Below the pieces are notes generated by a model. The model was not told the origin of the DNA, ran no database searches, and worked only from the letters and a program-made list of their open reading frames with translations. Source: DYFC01 sp041658585 (lineage in GTDB: Bacteria > Nitrospirota > Thermodesulfovibrionia > Thermodesulfovibrionales > SM23-35). Taken from it: a stretch of 64,000 bases of DNA. The stretch spans positions 62,001 to 126,000 of the forward strand of contig JBAZZX010000001.1 of the NCBI GenBank assembly GCA_041658585.1. The letters run 5' to 3'. The translations under genes and the position numbers were made by a program. Positions 41,614 through 51,519 of the stretch are shown here, one piece after another (the stretch's first letter is position 1; every line of letters starts with the position of its first letter).

Positions 41614-44600
41614 ATGCCGGTCAATTTTACATCTCTGTCCGATACCCTCAGGGAAGGACTAAAACAGTCCCGCATCTACAACCTTACAGGCTCGTCTGCA
41701 GCGCTCCTTTTCGCCCTGTATGACAGGCCGTTCCTCGCCGTTGAATCGAATGAAGAGCTTGCCGGGGAGCTTCACAGGGACGTCAACTTTTACAGAGAGG
41801 CATTAAAAAAAGGCCCGGTCAATTTTCTGCCCGAACCTGACGGGCCGGCCCTTTCAGGCGAGAGGGCAAAGGCTATACATTCCCTTAACCGGGAGGGTTC
41901 CCTCGTCTCTTCGGTGAAAAATCTGGCGTCCCCCGTATGGACGGATGAAGAGATGCGGCGCAGGGTCATACGCCTCTGCAAAGGCATGGAAATCGCGCGG
42001 GAAAATATCGAAAAAGTTCTTTATGAATCAGGGTACGGTCAAGTTCCCCTGGTTTCGGAAAAAGGTGAATTCAGCCGCAGGGGATGGCTTCTTGACGTAT
42101 TCCCTTCGACATCTGAAACCCCTTTCAGAATCGAATTTTTCGGCGATGAAATAGACGGCATAAAATCTTTTGACGTCGATACCCAGAGGTCGCTCGAAAA
42201 CATATCCGAACTCCATATTTATCCGGCAAAAGATCCGCCAGCCGGGACTACGTTGGCGGAATTCATGTCCGGCAGAAAATTCTTTTTCTCCGATTCTATT
42301 CAGGAACGGGAAGACCTTTCCGGCGATATAACATATTTTTCAAGGTTCTCTATTCAGGGTGACGGACATGATGCAGGACTTCTTTCCCTCAAGGGACTCG
42401 GTCTGCTGCCTGAAGAGAGGAAAAGTATTGATGATCTTCCCGGGTCTCTTAAAAATATCCAAAAGGAAATTAGCATCAGAATTGTTTCCCCTTCAAAAGG
42501 CCAGGCTGAAAGACTGAAAGATATTCTCAGGGACGGAGGTATTGTCTGTCCTGTTATCGACAAAACGGATATCTTTAAATACGAAGGCAACATTTCGATA
42601 ACCGTAGGCGAACTGTCATCGGGACTCTATCTGACGGATATCATGGTCCTCACGGAAAAAGAGATATTCGGCGACAGGCCGCATTACAGGGCCATGAGGA
42701 AGTCAAAGATATCGGGGCTCCTGACATCTCTTGATGATCTGAGGCCCAGCGATTTTGTAGTCCATAAAGACCACGGCATAGGCAGATTCACGGGACTCGT
42801 TCAGCAAAACATCGAAGGTGTTAAGGAAGATCTGCTTCTAATCGAATACGACGGGGGCAGATTGTATATCCCTCTGGGGTCTATCAATAAGATCAATAAA
42901 TATCATGCCGAAGAAGGGATTGTCCCCAAGGTTGACCGCATCGGAGGAAAAACCTGGCAGCGGACAAAAGATAAGGTCAGAAGGAAGATCCGGGACATAG
43001 CTGAAAAGCTGGTCAAACTCTATGCCGAAAGAGAAGTCAGCAAGGGATACTCCTTCAGTCAGGACACCGAACTGCACAGGGAATTCGCCGGCTTCTTTCC
43101 TTATGAGGAAACCCCTGATCAGCTAAAGGCAATAGAAGATATTAAAACGGATATGGAATCGGAAAAACCCATGGACAGGCTTGTCTGCGGCGATGTGGGC
43201 TACGGCAAAACGGAAGTCGCTTTACGGGCCGCCTTCAAGGCGGTATATGACGGGCTGCAGGTCGCGGTGCTCGTGCCTACGACAATTCTCTGCGAGCAGC
43301 ATTACAGGACATTCAGGACGAGGTTTTCAGGGTTCCCCATACATATTGATTATCTGAGCAGATTCAAATCAATAAAAGAACGGAAGGAAACTATAAAGGC
43401 TTTACCGTCCGGCGATACGGATATCATTATCGGGACGCACGGCCTTTTAGGCAAAGACATCCATTTTCATAAACTCGGCCTGCTCGTCATCGACGAAGAG
43501 CACAGGTTCGGGGTCAGGCAGAAAGAGAAGATAAAGGAGCTTAAAAGCGGCGTTGACGTCGTCACTCTTACCGCTACCCCGATTCCGCGGACACTCTCCA
43601 TGGCCCTGTCGGACATAAGAGATTTGAGCGTCATAGAAACGCCCCCTGAGGACAGGCTTGCAGTAAAGACTATCGTGTCCGTCTTCAATGAATCCCTTAT
43701 AAAAGAGGCCATTAAAAGGGAACTCGAAAGAAACGGGCAGGTCTTTTTTGTACACAACAGGATAAAAGATATTTGCGGACTGGCCGATTACCTCACAAGG
43801 CTTGTACCTTCAATAAAAATAGCCGTTGCACACGGGCAGATGCCGGAGAGAGAGCTCGAAAAAGCGATGCTGCATTTTTATGACCGCACTATTGATATCC
43901 TTTTGTCTACGGCCATCATCGGTTCGGGGCTTGATGTGCCGACGGCAAATACGATCTTCATCGACAGGGCCGATACCATGGGTCTTGCGGACCTCTATCA
44001 GCTCAGAGGCCGCGTTGGACGAGGCAATGTAAGGGCCTATGCATATTTCCTCATACCCGGAGAGGATATAATTACGGAAGAAGCGAAAAAGAGGCTCCAG
44101 GCGATACAGGACATGAGCTATCTCGGCGCAGGTTTCAGACTCGCCCTGAAAGACCTCGAAATCAGGGGGGCGGGAAACCTGCTCGGCGCCGAACAGTCGG
44201 GACATATCCATGAGGTCGGGTTTGATCTTTATATGGAGATGCTCGAAAAAGCGGTTGCAGAACTGAAAGGCATTAAGCTCGAGGAAGAGTTTGAGCCTTC
44301 AATACACCTGAGGGCCAATGCCTTTATCCCGGAAGATTATATAGATGATATTACCCTTAGGCTGAGTCTCTACAGAAAGATCGCGTCCGCGAAATCGCCG
44401 GACGCATTGAAATCTATCGGGTCGGAAATGCGGGACCGGTTCGGGGACGTCCCGCAGGAGGCAAAGAATCTCCTCAATATCATGGAGTTGAAAATCCTGG
44501 CGAGGAAACTGCTCATTACAAAAATGCAGGACATGCAGGGGATCATAACGGTGCTCTTTTCACATGATACAAAAGTGGAGCCTGAAGATATCTTTGCGCT

Positions 44601-44745
44601 CAGGAACAAAACGGACGGCAAAATGAAATTCCTTCCGGACGGTTTTGAGATCAACCTGAAAGGGTTTGAATGGGAAAAAGTTTACGGCGCAATCTCTTCC
44701 CTCTTTACTTGTTTGCTCAATTCTGATAACTTTAATAAGGCATAA
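41614..44745 (+). CDS. mfd: Transcription-repair coupling factor
   Basis: 1043-residue DNA translocase that removes stalled RNA polymerase and recruits UvrA. UvrB-like N-terminal modules (about 1-210) precede the RNA-polymerase-interacting domain (about 375-450, SDFVVHKDHGIGRF). The RecG-like motor has Walker A GDVGYGKTEVAL (about 525), DEEH in VIDEEHRFG and the TRG region with QLRGRVGRG. The C-terminal TRCF domain ends the protein. It is about 100 residues shorter than the E. coli protein, mostly in the N-terminal modules. The gene ends 25 bases before the TPR lipoprotein start. Confidence 0.96.
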   Translation: MPVNFTSLSDTLREGLKQSRIYNLTGSSAALLFALYDRPFLAVESNEELAGELHRDVNFYREALKKGPVNFLPEPDGPALSGERAKAIHSLNREGSLVSSVKNLASPVWTDEEMRRRVIRLCKGMEIARENIEKVLYESGYGQVPLVSEKGEFSRRGWLLDVFPSTSETPFRIEFFGDEIDGIKSFDVDTQRSLENISELHIYPAKDPPAGTTLAEFMSGRKFFFSDSIQEREDLSGDITYFSRFSIQGDGHDAGLLSLKGLGLLPEERKSIDDLPGSLKNIQKEISIRIVSPSKGQAERLKDILRDGGIVCPVIDKTDIFKYEGNISITVGELSSGLYLTDIMVLTEKEIFGDRPHYRAMRKSKISGLLTSLDDLRPSDFVVHKDHGIGRFTGLVQQNIEGVKEDLLLIEYDGGRLYIPLGSINKINKYHAEEGIVPKVDRIGGKTWQRTKDKVRRKIRDIAEKLVKLYAEREVSKGYSFSQDTELHREFAGFFPYEETPDQLKAIEDIKTDMESEKPMDRLVCGDVGYGKTEVALRAAFKAVYDGLQVAVLVPTTILCEQHYRTFRTRFSGFPIHIDYLSRFKSIKERKETIKALPSGDTDIIIGTHGLLGKDIHFHKLGLLVIDEEHRFGVRQKEKIKELKSGVDVVTLTATPIPRTLSMALSDIRDLSVIETPPEDRLAVKTIVSVFNESLIKEAIKRELERNGQVFFVHNRIKDICGLADYLTRLVPSIKIAVAHGQMPERELEKAMLHFYDRTIDILLSTAIIGSGLDVPTANTIFIDRADTMGLADLYQLRGRVGRGNVRAYAYFLIPGEDIITEEAKKRLQAIQDMSYLGAGFRLALKDLEIRGAGNLLGAEQSGHIHEVGFDLYMEMLEKAVAELKGIKLEEEFEPSIHLRANAFIPEDYIDDITLRLSLYRKIASAKSPDALKSIGSEMRDRFGDVPQEAKNLLNIMELKILARKLLITKMQDMQGIITVLFSHDTKVEPEDIFALRNKTDGKMKFLPDGFEINLKGFEWEKVYGAISSLFTCLLNSDNFNKA

Positions 44746-44770
44746 CATATTCCCCAAGGAGAATAAAGAG

Positions 44771-45538
44771 TTGAAATACCCTTATCTCAAAACAACATTG
44801 ACAAAAACAGGGAGAAAAGTTTTCATCGCATACAGATTCATTCTTTGCAGTATTATTGTTCTGTTCATCTGCTCCTGTGCCGGCAGCGCCTCGAAAGATG
44901 AAATCCACAAAGCCAACTATCATTATCAGATAGGCGTTTCTTATCTCAGTGACAATAATATTCAGCCTGCTTTCGTGGAATTCCAAAAGGCACTGAAGCT
45001 CAACCCTTATGACAAGGACATCCATAATGCCCTCGGGATCCTCTATCTTTTGAAACTCGAAAATTATCCCGAGGCGGTATATCATTTCAAAGAGTCCCTT
45101 GATATTGATAAAACCTTCTCCGAGGCGTCAAACAACCTCGGCAATGCTTATGCCAATATGGGGAATTTCCCTGAAGCGATTGAATCCTACAAAAAGGCGA
45201 TATCGAATCCCCAGTATAAAAATGCGGCCATGGCATTACATAATCTGGGCATGGTATACTACAGACTTTCCAGATACGATGAAGCCTTGGATGCCTTCAA
45301 AGAAGCGCTTAAGAGATTTTCCAGTTTCCATCTGCCCTATTACGGCTTAGCGCTCTGCTACAATGCCAAAGCTCAGTACGGCGACGCCGCTATTGCGATG
45401 ACGCGGGCAATAGAGCTTGATCCTCTTTATAAAGGGAACAAGGACAAGGCGCTGGACGACCTGAAAGAAAAAAGAATAAGAGCAAAAGGCATCGAAGAAA
45501 AAGACATAAACGATTATCTTGATATTCTCAAGTATTAA
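44771..45538 (+). CDS. TPR lipoprotein, PilW/PilF-like
   Basis: 255 residues with a lipoprotein signal (FILCSIIVLFICSC; lipobox Cys at about residue 37) and at least five tetratricopeptide repeats (about 55-235: HYQIGVSYLSDNN, NNLGNAYANMGNFPEAIESY in part, HNLGMVYYRLSRYDEALDAF in part). The outer-membrane lipoprotein/TPR architecture matches the PilW/PilF assembly factor of type IV pili, although no pilus genes are near. The TTG start at 44771 is supported by AAGGAG eight bases upstream and avoids overlap with mfd. tRNA-Pro follows after nine bases. Confidence 0.75.
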   Translation: MKYPYLKTTLTKTGRKVFIAYRFILCSIIVLFICSCAGSASKDEIHKANYHYQIGVSYLSDNNIQPAFVEFQKALKLNPYDKDIHNALGILYLLKLENYPEAVYHFKESLDIDKTFSEASNNLGNAYANMGNFPEAIESYKKAISNPQYKNAAMALHNLGMVYYRLSRYDEALDAFKEALKRFSSFHLPYYGLALCYNAKAQYGDAAIAMTRAIELDPLYKGNKDKALDDLKEKRIRAKGIEEKDINDYLDILKY

Positions 45539-45544
45539 TTTTCT

Positions 45545-45626
<82 letters not shown>

Positions 45627-45741
45627 TTATACGGCATTATTTAGATATAATTTCATCTGCACTGTTATTATCATACTTTGATCAACAGATACGTCTATAA
45701 TCACGCCGCCCTTTTTCATCAAGTTTATACTTTTTCACATA

Positions 45742-45750
45742 TGCTAAAAT
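45742..45750 (+). promoter_or_regulatory. Extended -10 of recQ, short leader
   Basis: TGCTAAAAT lies at 45742-45750 (TG at 45742-45743, hexamer TAAAAT 45745-45750). The expected start is about five bases before the ATG at 45762. No Shine-Dalgarno is visible, so the recQ mRNA may be near-leaderless. Confidence 0.5.
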
Positions 45751-45761
45751 AGTCGTCGATT

Positions 45762-47948
45762 ATGTATAACCGCAACGATGAACTTAATGTCCTGAATACT
45801 TTGAAAACCGTCTTCGGGTTTCAGGCATTCCGCCCTAATCAGGAGGGTATTATCGGAAGCATAATGAATAGGCAGGATGTGTTTGCAGTGATGCCTACGG
45901 GCGGGGGGAAGTCTCTCTGCTACCAGTTGCCTGCAATGATGATGGAAGGCGCTACTGTTGTCATAAGCCCCCTTATCTCCCTTATGAAAGACCAGGTCGA
46001 CGCCGCGCTTGAAAACGGTATAACAGCCGCATTCATGAACAGCTCTTTAAATTCGCAGCAGATTGCCGATGTATACCGAAGGATTAAATACAATAAAATA
46101 AAGCTGCTGTACATAGCGCCCGAACGTTTTGCCATGCCGCATTTTCTTGAAACACTGAAGGGCGTTTCGATTTCACTCTTTGCGATCGACGAAGCGCACT
46201 GTGTTTCCGAGTGGGGTCACGATTTCCGTCCAGACTATCTGAGTCTGTCTATTATTCCCAAAACGTTCCCGGATGTTCCGGTTGCAGCCTTTACTGCAAC
46301 AGCCACCCGCAAGGTCCAGGAAGATATTATCGGAAAACTCGGGCTCCGGTCTCCTCAAATCATCCGCGCGTCGTTCAACCGCCCCAACCTTTTCTATCAG
46401 GTTACAAGAAAATCGAAGGCGGATTTGCAAATACTCGAATTCCTCGGAGAGCATCCCGGCGAGTCCGGCATCATTTACCGCACAACCCGCGATTCCGTTA
46501 CGGACACCGCCGGGTTCCTTGTATCCAGGGGTATAAAGGCGTTGCCCTATCATGCAGGGCTGACGGCGAAGGGGCGGACAAATAATCAGGAGGCATTCAA
46601 CAGGGATGAGATATCCGTAATCGTGGCTACCATCGCCTTCGGCATGGGAATAGACAAATCAAATGTGCGTTTCATTATACATGCCGACCTGCCCAAAAAT
46701 ATCGAGAGTTATTATCAGGAAACCGGCCGGGCCGGCCGCGACGGAGAACCTGCCGATTGTATGCTTCTCTTCAGCAGGGGAGACATCCCCAGGATACGCT
46801 ATTTCATTGATCAGATAACCGACGAACAGGAACGCTCTGTTGCCGTTGAGAAACTTAACCAGATGGCGGGGTTTGCCGGGCACAACGTGTGCAGGCGGAA
46901 ACAGCTTTTGAACTTTTTCGGTGAAGAGTATCCCGCAGATAACTGCGGCGCCTGCGATATCTGTTCAGGGGTCGTTGAACAAATAGATGTTACCGTCGAT
47001 GCGCAGATCGTAATGTCGGCGATATCAAGGACCCAGCAGAGATTCGGCTCGGGTCATATTACCGATATTGTTACAGGCGCCGATACAAAGCGCATTCGCG
47101 AGCTTCGGCACAACGAGGTCAAGACTTACGGCGCCGGCAAAAATAAAGATAAAAAGTATTGGAGATTTATTATTGACGAACTTCTCGCACAAGGCGCTTT
47201 GCAGCAGGATGGAGACCGTTACCCCGTACTGAAGCTGACTGAAAAAGGCTTGAAAATACTCTTTGGGAACGAGCAGATTTACGCCTTAAAAAGAGAAGAG
47301 TCCATAAAATCAAAAAGACGGCAGTTTAAAGATATGGGATCCGAAGAGTATGACCCCGCTCTTTTTGAAAGACTGCGTGCCGTACGGAAAACCTTTGCGG
47401 ATGAGCAGCAGGTCCCTCCCTTTGTCGTATTTTCCGACAAAACCCTTCACGAGATGTGCAGATACTATCCCGTTACCTCGGCGGATATGAGAAATATCAG
47501 CGGCGTCGGCGACGCCAAGCTCGAACGGTATGGAGAGTATTTCATCCGGGAGATACAAAAATACCTCGATGATAATCCCGATATTTCAGCCTCCGGTATA
47601 CAACCCGCGCATTCGGAAAACAGGCCGTCCGACAAGAAGAAAAAGGGAGAGACAGTCGAGAAGACATATGAACTATACAGGGAAGGTTTATCATTAGAGG
47701 ATATTTCAAAACAGCGGAATCTTGCTCCATCCACTATTGCGATGCATCTTGAACGCCTGATACAAAACGGTTACGATATTGATATGAGCAGGTTCATTGA
47801 TCCTTTAAAGCTACAGGAAATCGAGAAGCTTTTTTTGAAGCTGAGGCAATGGACATTGCGTCCCGTCATAGACAACTCGAACGGTACGGTAAGTTACGAA
47901 GAGGCCAGACTGGTAAGAGCTTATTTGTTAAGCAGGGGACGGGATTAG
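45762..47948 (+). CDS. recQ: ATP-dependent DNA helicase RecQ
   Basis: 728-residue 3'-5' helicase. Walker A is MPTGGGKSLCYQLP (about 45-58), Walker B is AIDEAHCVSEWGHDFRPDY (in part), and helicase-C has QETGRAGRDGEP. The RQC zinc site is C..ADNCGACDIC near residue 395, followed by a winged helix (about 405-510) and an HRDC domain (about 525-600). A C-terminal helix-turn-helix extension (about 630-725, LEDISKQRNLAPSTIAMHLE in part) is as in RecQ of Firmicutes and some others. The start is 12 bases downstream of the -10 box. Confidence 0.95.
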   Translation: MYNRNDELNVLNTLKTVFGFQAFRPNQEGIIGSIMNRQDVFAVMPTGGGKSLCYQLPAMMMEGATVVISPLISLMKDQVDAALENGITAAFMNSSLNSQQIADVYRRIKYNKIKLLYIAPERFAMPHFLETLKGVSISLFAIDEAHCVSEWGHDFRPDYLSLSIIPKTFPDVPVAAFTATATRKVQEDIIGKLGLRSPQIIRASFNRPNLFYQVTRKSKADLQILEFLGEHPGESGIIYRTTRDSVTDTAGFLVSRGIKALPYHAGLTAKGRTNNQEAFNRDEISVIVATIAFGMGIDKSNVRFIIHADLPKNIESYYQETGRAGRDGEPADCMLLFSRGDIPRIRYFIDQITDEQERSVAVEKLNQMAGFAGHNVCRRKQLLNFFGEEYPADNCGACDICSGVVEQIDVTVDAQIVMSAISRTQQRFGSGHITDIVTGADTKRIRELRHNEVKTYGAGKNKDKKYWRFIIDELLAQGALQQDGDRYPVLKLTEKGLKILFGNEQIYALKREESIKSKRRQFKDMGSEEYDPALFERLRAVRKTFADEQQVPPFVVFSDKTLHEMCRYYPVTSADMRNISGVGDAKLERYGEYFIREIQKYLDDNPDISASGIQPAHSENRPSDKKKKGETVEKTYELYREGLSLEDISKQRNLAPSTIAMHLERLIQNGYDIDMSRFIDPLKLQEIEKLFLKLRQWTLRPVIDNSNGTVSYEEARLVRAYLLSRGRD

Positions 47949-47977
47949 CCAAAATGATTCTTAAATCGGCAACACCA

Positions 47978-48100
47978 ACCGGGGATAGAGTATTTGAGCG
48001 GTTTTTTTGCCGATAGTCAAATAAGGCATATGAAAATAAAGAGGCAAAAGCCTCGCAGGGAGGAACGACCGAGAATGAGCGAAAATATTCTATCCTCGGT
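47978..48100. mobile_element. Family B terminal-inverted-repeat element, copy 2
   Basis: Ends ACCGGGGATAGAGTATTT and AATATTCTATCCTCGGT. The interior is the reverse complement of copies 1 and 3, so this copy is inverted relative to them. It starts about 30 bases after the recQ stop. Confidence 0.85.
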
Positions 48101-48149
48101 TCAATCAAAAAAATTTGTGGATAATCCTGCTTAAAACAATAATACAAAT

Positions 48150-48635
48150 ATGGATGTAACTACATTAGAGATTATTCATAGGGTGCATGAACTTTTTAAG
48201 GCAAGGGGGTTGACTCTCTCGCTTTCCGAGTCCTGCACGGGCGGTCTTATCAGTCATTATATAACGCATCTTCCTGGGGCAAGCGCCTTTTTTAAGGCCG
48301 GATTTGTATCTTATTCGGCGGAAATGAAGATAAACATTTTGGGCGTTTCTCCCGATAGTATTGCATCATACGGCGTTGTCAGCGAGCAGACGGCAAGAGA
48401 AATGGCTGAAAAGATCCGGGGCTTGACGGATACTGATTTTTCCATTTCAACGACCGGCAATCTCGGCCCGGATGTCCTCGAAGGAAAGGAAAAAGGGCTT
48501 GTTTATATCGCAGTCGGTAAAGAGGGTCAGACCTTTGTAAAAGAGTTGAGATTGAGAGGCAATAGGGAAGAGAACAAGGAAGAGGCTGCGCTGGAGGCTT
48601 TGAGTTTTCTGATTGAAATTGCAAAGGGAGTATGA
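48150..48635 (+). CDS. pncC: Nicotinamide-nucleotide amidohydrolase (CinA C-terminal type)
   Basis: 161-residue deamidase that turns nicotinamide mononucleotide to nicotinate mononucleotide in pyridine salvage. The conserved SESCTGGLISHYIT (about 26-39) carries the catalytic Ser, followed by YSAEMK and STTGNLGPD (about 110-118). It is a stand-alone CinA C-terminal domain; the usual motif is TGIAGPxG and here it reads TGNLGPD, a small change. An in-frame ATG is used as start; the ribosome-binding site is weak. Confidence 0.88.
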   Translation: MDVTTLEIIHRVHELFKARGLTLSLSESCTGGLISHYITHLPGASAFFKAGFVSYSAEMKINILGVSPDSIASYGVVSEQTAREMAEKIRGLTDTDFSISTTGNLGPDVLEGKEKGLVYIAVGKEGQTFVKELRLRGNREENKEEAALEALSFLIEIAKGV

Positions 48636-49009
48636 GGGTTAAGATGCAGATCGATGGTCTCTTGCCGGTTATCCGGTAATTTAAAAATGTAACGTATATT
48701 AATTGTTTCCATTCTATGCTACTCAAACATCTCCGTTATCGACAATAAAGAGATCCCTGCCGGTTTGCTTCTTCCCGTCTTTCACAGCTTGAATAAATAA
48801 TACCATTTCAGAACAAATTTTAGAATAGCGGTCTTTTTAAGCTTTAATTCCCTATAAAACCTTACGGGAGAATTCCCGCGTCCTTGATCTATTTTTTCAA
48901 GGTTCCCTGATCGCAGATCGTACATATGGAATGAGTCATCATAAAAAGCTCCTTGACATATTAACTGTGGTATAATTTAACAAAATAACAAGGTCAAGAA
49001 AGGAGAATT
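48636..49009. other. Intergenic stretch upstream of vapBC-type pair
   Basis: No gene is visible. TTGACA (48953-48958) and TATAAT (48971-48976) are only 12 bases apart, too close for a standard sigma-70 promoter, although the TATAAT may act with an unmatched -35. AAAGGAG precedes the antitoxin ATG. Confidence 0.5.
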
Positions 49010-49240
49010 ATGATAACAACAGCGATAGTAAAAAAGGGCGGTCTTTATATAGTTGACCTTAACGATATAAGCAAACTCAAAACAAAAACCGTTCAGGTCG
49101 ATATAACCATTTTAGATAAACCGGGAATGAAACCCAAGAAGGAAAAACCTTTCAATCCTGCAGACTTTCGGGGGCTTATCAGCATGAAGAATCTCAAAAA
49201 AGAAATTAAGCGCATACGTGACGAGTGGGAGAGGCTATAA
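49010..49240 (+). CDS. Probable antitoxin of a VapBC-like pair
   Basis: 76 residues, family not firmly recognised. The N-terminal half has short beta segments (ITTAIVKKGGLYIVDL) and the C-terminus is basic helical (KNLKKEIKRIRDEWERL), as in antitoxins that dock into PIN toxins. Strong ribosome-binding site AAAGGAG. Its TAA is immediately followed by the PIN gene GTG, the usual antitoxin-toxin order with translational coupling. The call rests mostly on position. Confidence 0.65.
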   Translation: MITTAIVKKGGLYIVDLNDISKLKTKTVQVDITILDKPGMKPKKEKPFNPADFRGLISMKNLKKEIKRIRDEWERL

Positions 49241-49621
49241 GTGTATCTGATTGATACAAATATTCTTATTTACCACTTTGCCAACCAGATACCCGTCCAC
49301 GCTCAGGAAACTATAGACAAGCTCTTTAAAAACCACTTCAATATATCCGTCATAACAAAAATCGAGTTCCTTGGCTGGAAAAATTTTAATGACAAGCAGT
49401 TGAAAAAAGCAAAGGAATTTCTTGATTTTGCAACTGTAATTAATCTGAGCAAACCTATTGTTGACAGGACCATAAAGATAAAGCAGGGCTACAATATTAA
49501 GCTCCCTGATGCACTCATTGCAGCCACGGCCCTTTCAAAAAAGATGGCCTTGGTTACAAGAAACGCTGAGGACTTTAAAGGGATCAAGGTCAAGATTTAC
49601 AATCCCTTTGAAGATTTATAG
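49241..49621 (+). CDS. PIN-domain toxin, VapC family
   Basis: 126-residue PIN-domain ribonuclease. Acidic residues for the metal site are visible: Asp in LIDTNILIYHF (about 5), Glu in ITKIEFLGW (about 42), Asp in LPDALIAATAL (about 90) and Asp in TRNAEDFKGI (about 111). It starts at GTG directly after the antitoxin stop. Substrate (tRNA or rRNA) is unknown. The locus is solitary. Confidence 0.85.
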   Translation: MYLIDTNILIYHFANQIPVHAQETIDKLFKNHFNISVITKIEFLGWKNFNDKQLKKAKEFLDFATVINLSKPIVDRTIKIKQGYNIKLPDALIAATALSKKMALVTRNAEDFKGIKVKIYNPFEDL

Positions 49622-50187
49622 CCTAAGCATTTTCAATTTATCGTCAATTTCTTTCAGCCCATCATATGCTTTCAGAAAGTGATTTTTCGTAACAGATGCG
49701 CGACCCTTGGGCGACGTCATTTTGTGGAGAGATTGGAGAGTGTCTCGGGCAGACCGTTACGGCGTCGAAAACTTGGCCCAAAGACAAAGGCCAAGGAGAA
49801 TTAAGTATGGTGTCCCCGGAACTCACCCGCCCATAGTCACGACCTTGATGTTACTGCCGACGCACTCGGTAAGCGCCTTGAGAAAGAAGTCAGGTAATTT
49901 TCTCAGGTTGCATAAAAGATGATGCCTATTATTTGGTACACCGCAAGCAAAGAAACTCGGAATGTAATAAAAAATGAAGAATATGATTCAAAACCAGCAC
50001 CTTCGATACACTACATCATATTTTTGCATCCTTCCTGAACGACGCACATTCAATACATGATATAATTGTGCGTAGTATAAATGATAACAATTACTTTTTA
50101 CAGACATATTTATGAAATATTCTGTTTACCTATGTCATACTGACCGAAGCTGAGTATGAATTCTTTAAAGATAAGGAGGTAAGTAAA
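49622..50187. other. Intergenic region with degenerate repeat and a promoter-like box
   Basis: No gene I can support. ATTAAGTATGGTGTCCCCGGA (in part, about 49801-49820) resembles a widespread dispersed repeat. At 50058-50066 an extended -10 (TGATATAAT) precedes the secreted-protein gene by about 120 bases. AAGGAGGT just before 50188 is its ribosome-binding site. Confidence 0.45.
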
Positions 50188-51153
50188 ATGAGATTAAATA
50201 GGAGACTTAACCTGCCAGCTTTGATAGGATGTTTAGGAAAGGGAGTGTTGACGGTTTTAGTACTGTTCGTGTTTCTGGTTTACAGCCCCGTATTAGTACA
50301 TGCTGCCAAACTTTGCACAGCTACATCGAAAGACATGTTAAAATCCTGTAAGTCTGGGGTACAGGGTGACTACTCGCTTGCTATAGCAAAGTGTGATAAC
50401 CTGCCGTCTTCAGAATCAAAAGCTTGTAAACAGCAAGCCAAGACGGATATGAAGGCGGGAAATGATGGGTGTAAAGCCCAGTATGATGCACGGCAGGCGA
50501 TCTGTAAGGATCTGGGTGAGGGTATATACAACCCGGTTATCAATCCCAATGATTTTGTTAAGAAAATCGATAATCCGTTGTTCCCATTAACACCGGGAAC
50601 TACTTTGATCTATGAAGGCATGACAGAAAAAGGCAATGAGCACGTTGAAGTAAAGGTGACTCACAGTACGAAGGTTATTCTGGGAGTGACCTGTGTCGAA
50701 GTAAGAGATACAGTCAAAGTCGATGGAGTATTGGCCGAATACACGCTTGATTGGTACGCTCAGGATAAAGACGGCAATGTCTGGTACTTCGGAGAAAATG
50801 CTGTGGAATTTGATGCAAACGGTGAGGTTATCGGCTTTGGAGGCTCATGGGAAGCCGGTGTGAACGGCGCTAAACCGGGAATAATAATGGAAGCTCATCC
50901 ACAGGGGGGTGATATATATCGTCAGGAATTTGCGCTCGGTGCAGCTGAAGATATGGCTGAAGTGCTTAGCACTTATGAATCTATCACAGTTCATTCTGTA
51001 ACATATAATCTCTGTCTGAAGACGAAAGAATTTTCAGCTCTTGAGCCTGATGTCGTCGAAAACAAATTTTATGCTCCGAGTGTTGGAAATATTCAAACAG
51101 TTGATGTTGCAACTGGAAAACATCTTGACCTTGTGCAAATCAAGACTGAGTGA
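50188..51153 (+). CDS. Secreted conserved hypothetical protein
   Basis: 321 residues. Signal peptide (VLTVLVLFVFLVYSPVLVHA in part) is followed by a Cys-rich segment (about 42-115; CTATSKDML, CKQQAK, CKAQYDARQAIC). A beta-sandwich-like domain (about 120-321) contains the characteristic YEGMTEKGNEHVEVKVTH, VEVRDTV, DWYAQDKDGNVWYFGE and SWEAGVNGAKPGI. This C-terminal pattern recurs in Planctomycetota and deltaproteobacterial secreted proteins, with no known role. The ribosome-binding site AAGGAGGT is excellent. Confidence 0.75.
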   Translation: MRLNRRLNLPALIGCLGKGVLTVLVLFVFLVYSPVLVHAAKLCTATSKDMLKSCKSGVQGDYSLAIAKCDNLPSSESKACKQQAKTDMKAGNDGCKAQYDARQAICKDLGEGIYNPVINPNDFVKKIDNPLFPLTPGTTLIYEGMTEKGNEHVEVKVTHSTKVILGVTCVEVRDTVKVDGVLAEYTLDWYAQDKDGNVWYFGENAVEFDANGEVIGFGGSWEAGVNGAKPGIIMEAHPQGGDIYRQEFALGAAEDMAEVLSTYESITVHSVTYNLCLKTKEFSALEPDVVENKFYAPSVGNIQTVDVATGKHLDLVQIKTE

Positions 51154-51199
51154 AGATTCTAAAAAATAACTTTTTAGAAAAGTATTTACTATCTATTCA

Positions 51200-51236
51200 A
51201 AGGAGGTAGTGGAGAATATTCCTCCGTTACCTCCTT
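51200..51236. repeat. 15-bp hairpin exposing AGGAGGT / ACCTCCT
   Basis: AAGGAGGTAGTGGAG pairs with CTCCGTTACCTCCTT through 13 Watson-Crick and two G-U pairs, with loop AATATTC. It starts 46 bases after the preceding stop codon. TTATGTTTTCC follows, a poor U-tract, so a weak terminator is possible. The stem contains a perfect Shine-Dalgarno paired with its own anti-Shine-Dalgarno. Confidence 0.7.
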
Positions 51237-51519
51237 ATGTTTTCCAATCTTATTGATTGCCTCCGACAAGATGATCTGGCTCAATGAGATATAACAATTC
51301 CTGCAGATGATCTCTGTGTATCTTATAACCGAAAATCCGCATATTCTTGCTCGGTACAATTCTCACACTTTGTCGGTGCAGCAAAGAAAATGGCTATGCG
51401 TAGTATGGGCTGAAAGAAACATAACATTCCGGAGAGACCTGAGCTGAAATAAATTATAAATATTTCCAATCTGCTTTTTAATGTGATACAATTTATCTAA
51501 ACTAAAATAAGGAGGGAAC
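51237..51519. other. Intergenic stretch upstream of the small DUF5763-like gene
   Basis: No gene of useful length is visible; a 31-codon minus-strand frame near 51260-51355 lacks a ribosome-binding site. TACAAT at 51487-51492 may be the -10 of the small gene at 51520. Confidence 0.4.

Noticed and set aside
48953..48976. Sigma-70 promoter TTGACA...TATAAT before the vapBC pair
   Set aside because: The spacing is only 12 bases; it may be chance.
49707..49922. 71-codon frame after the PIN toxin
   Set aside because: It has no ribosome-binding site or family match and includes a dispersed-repeat phrase.
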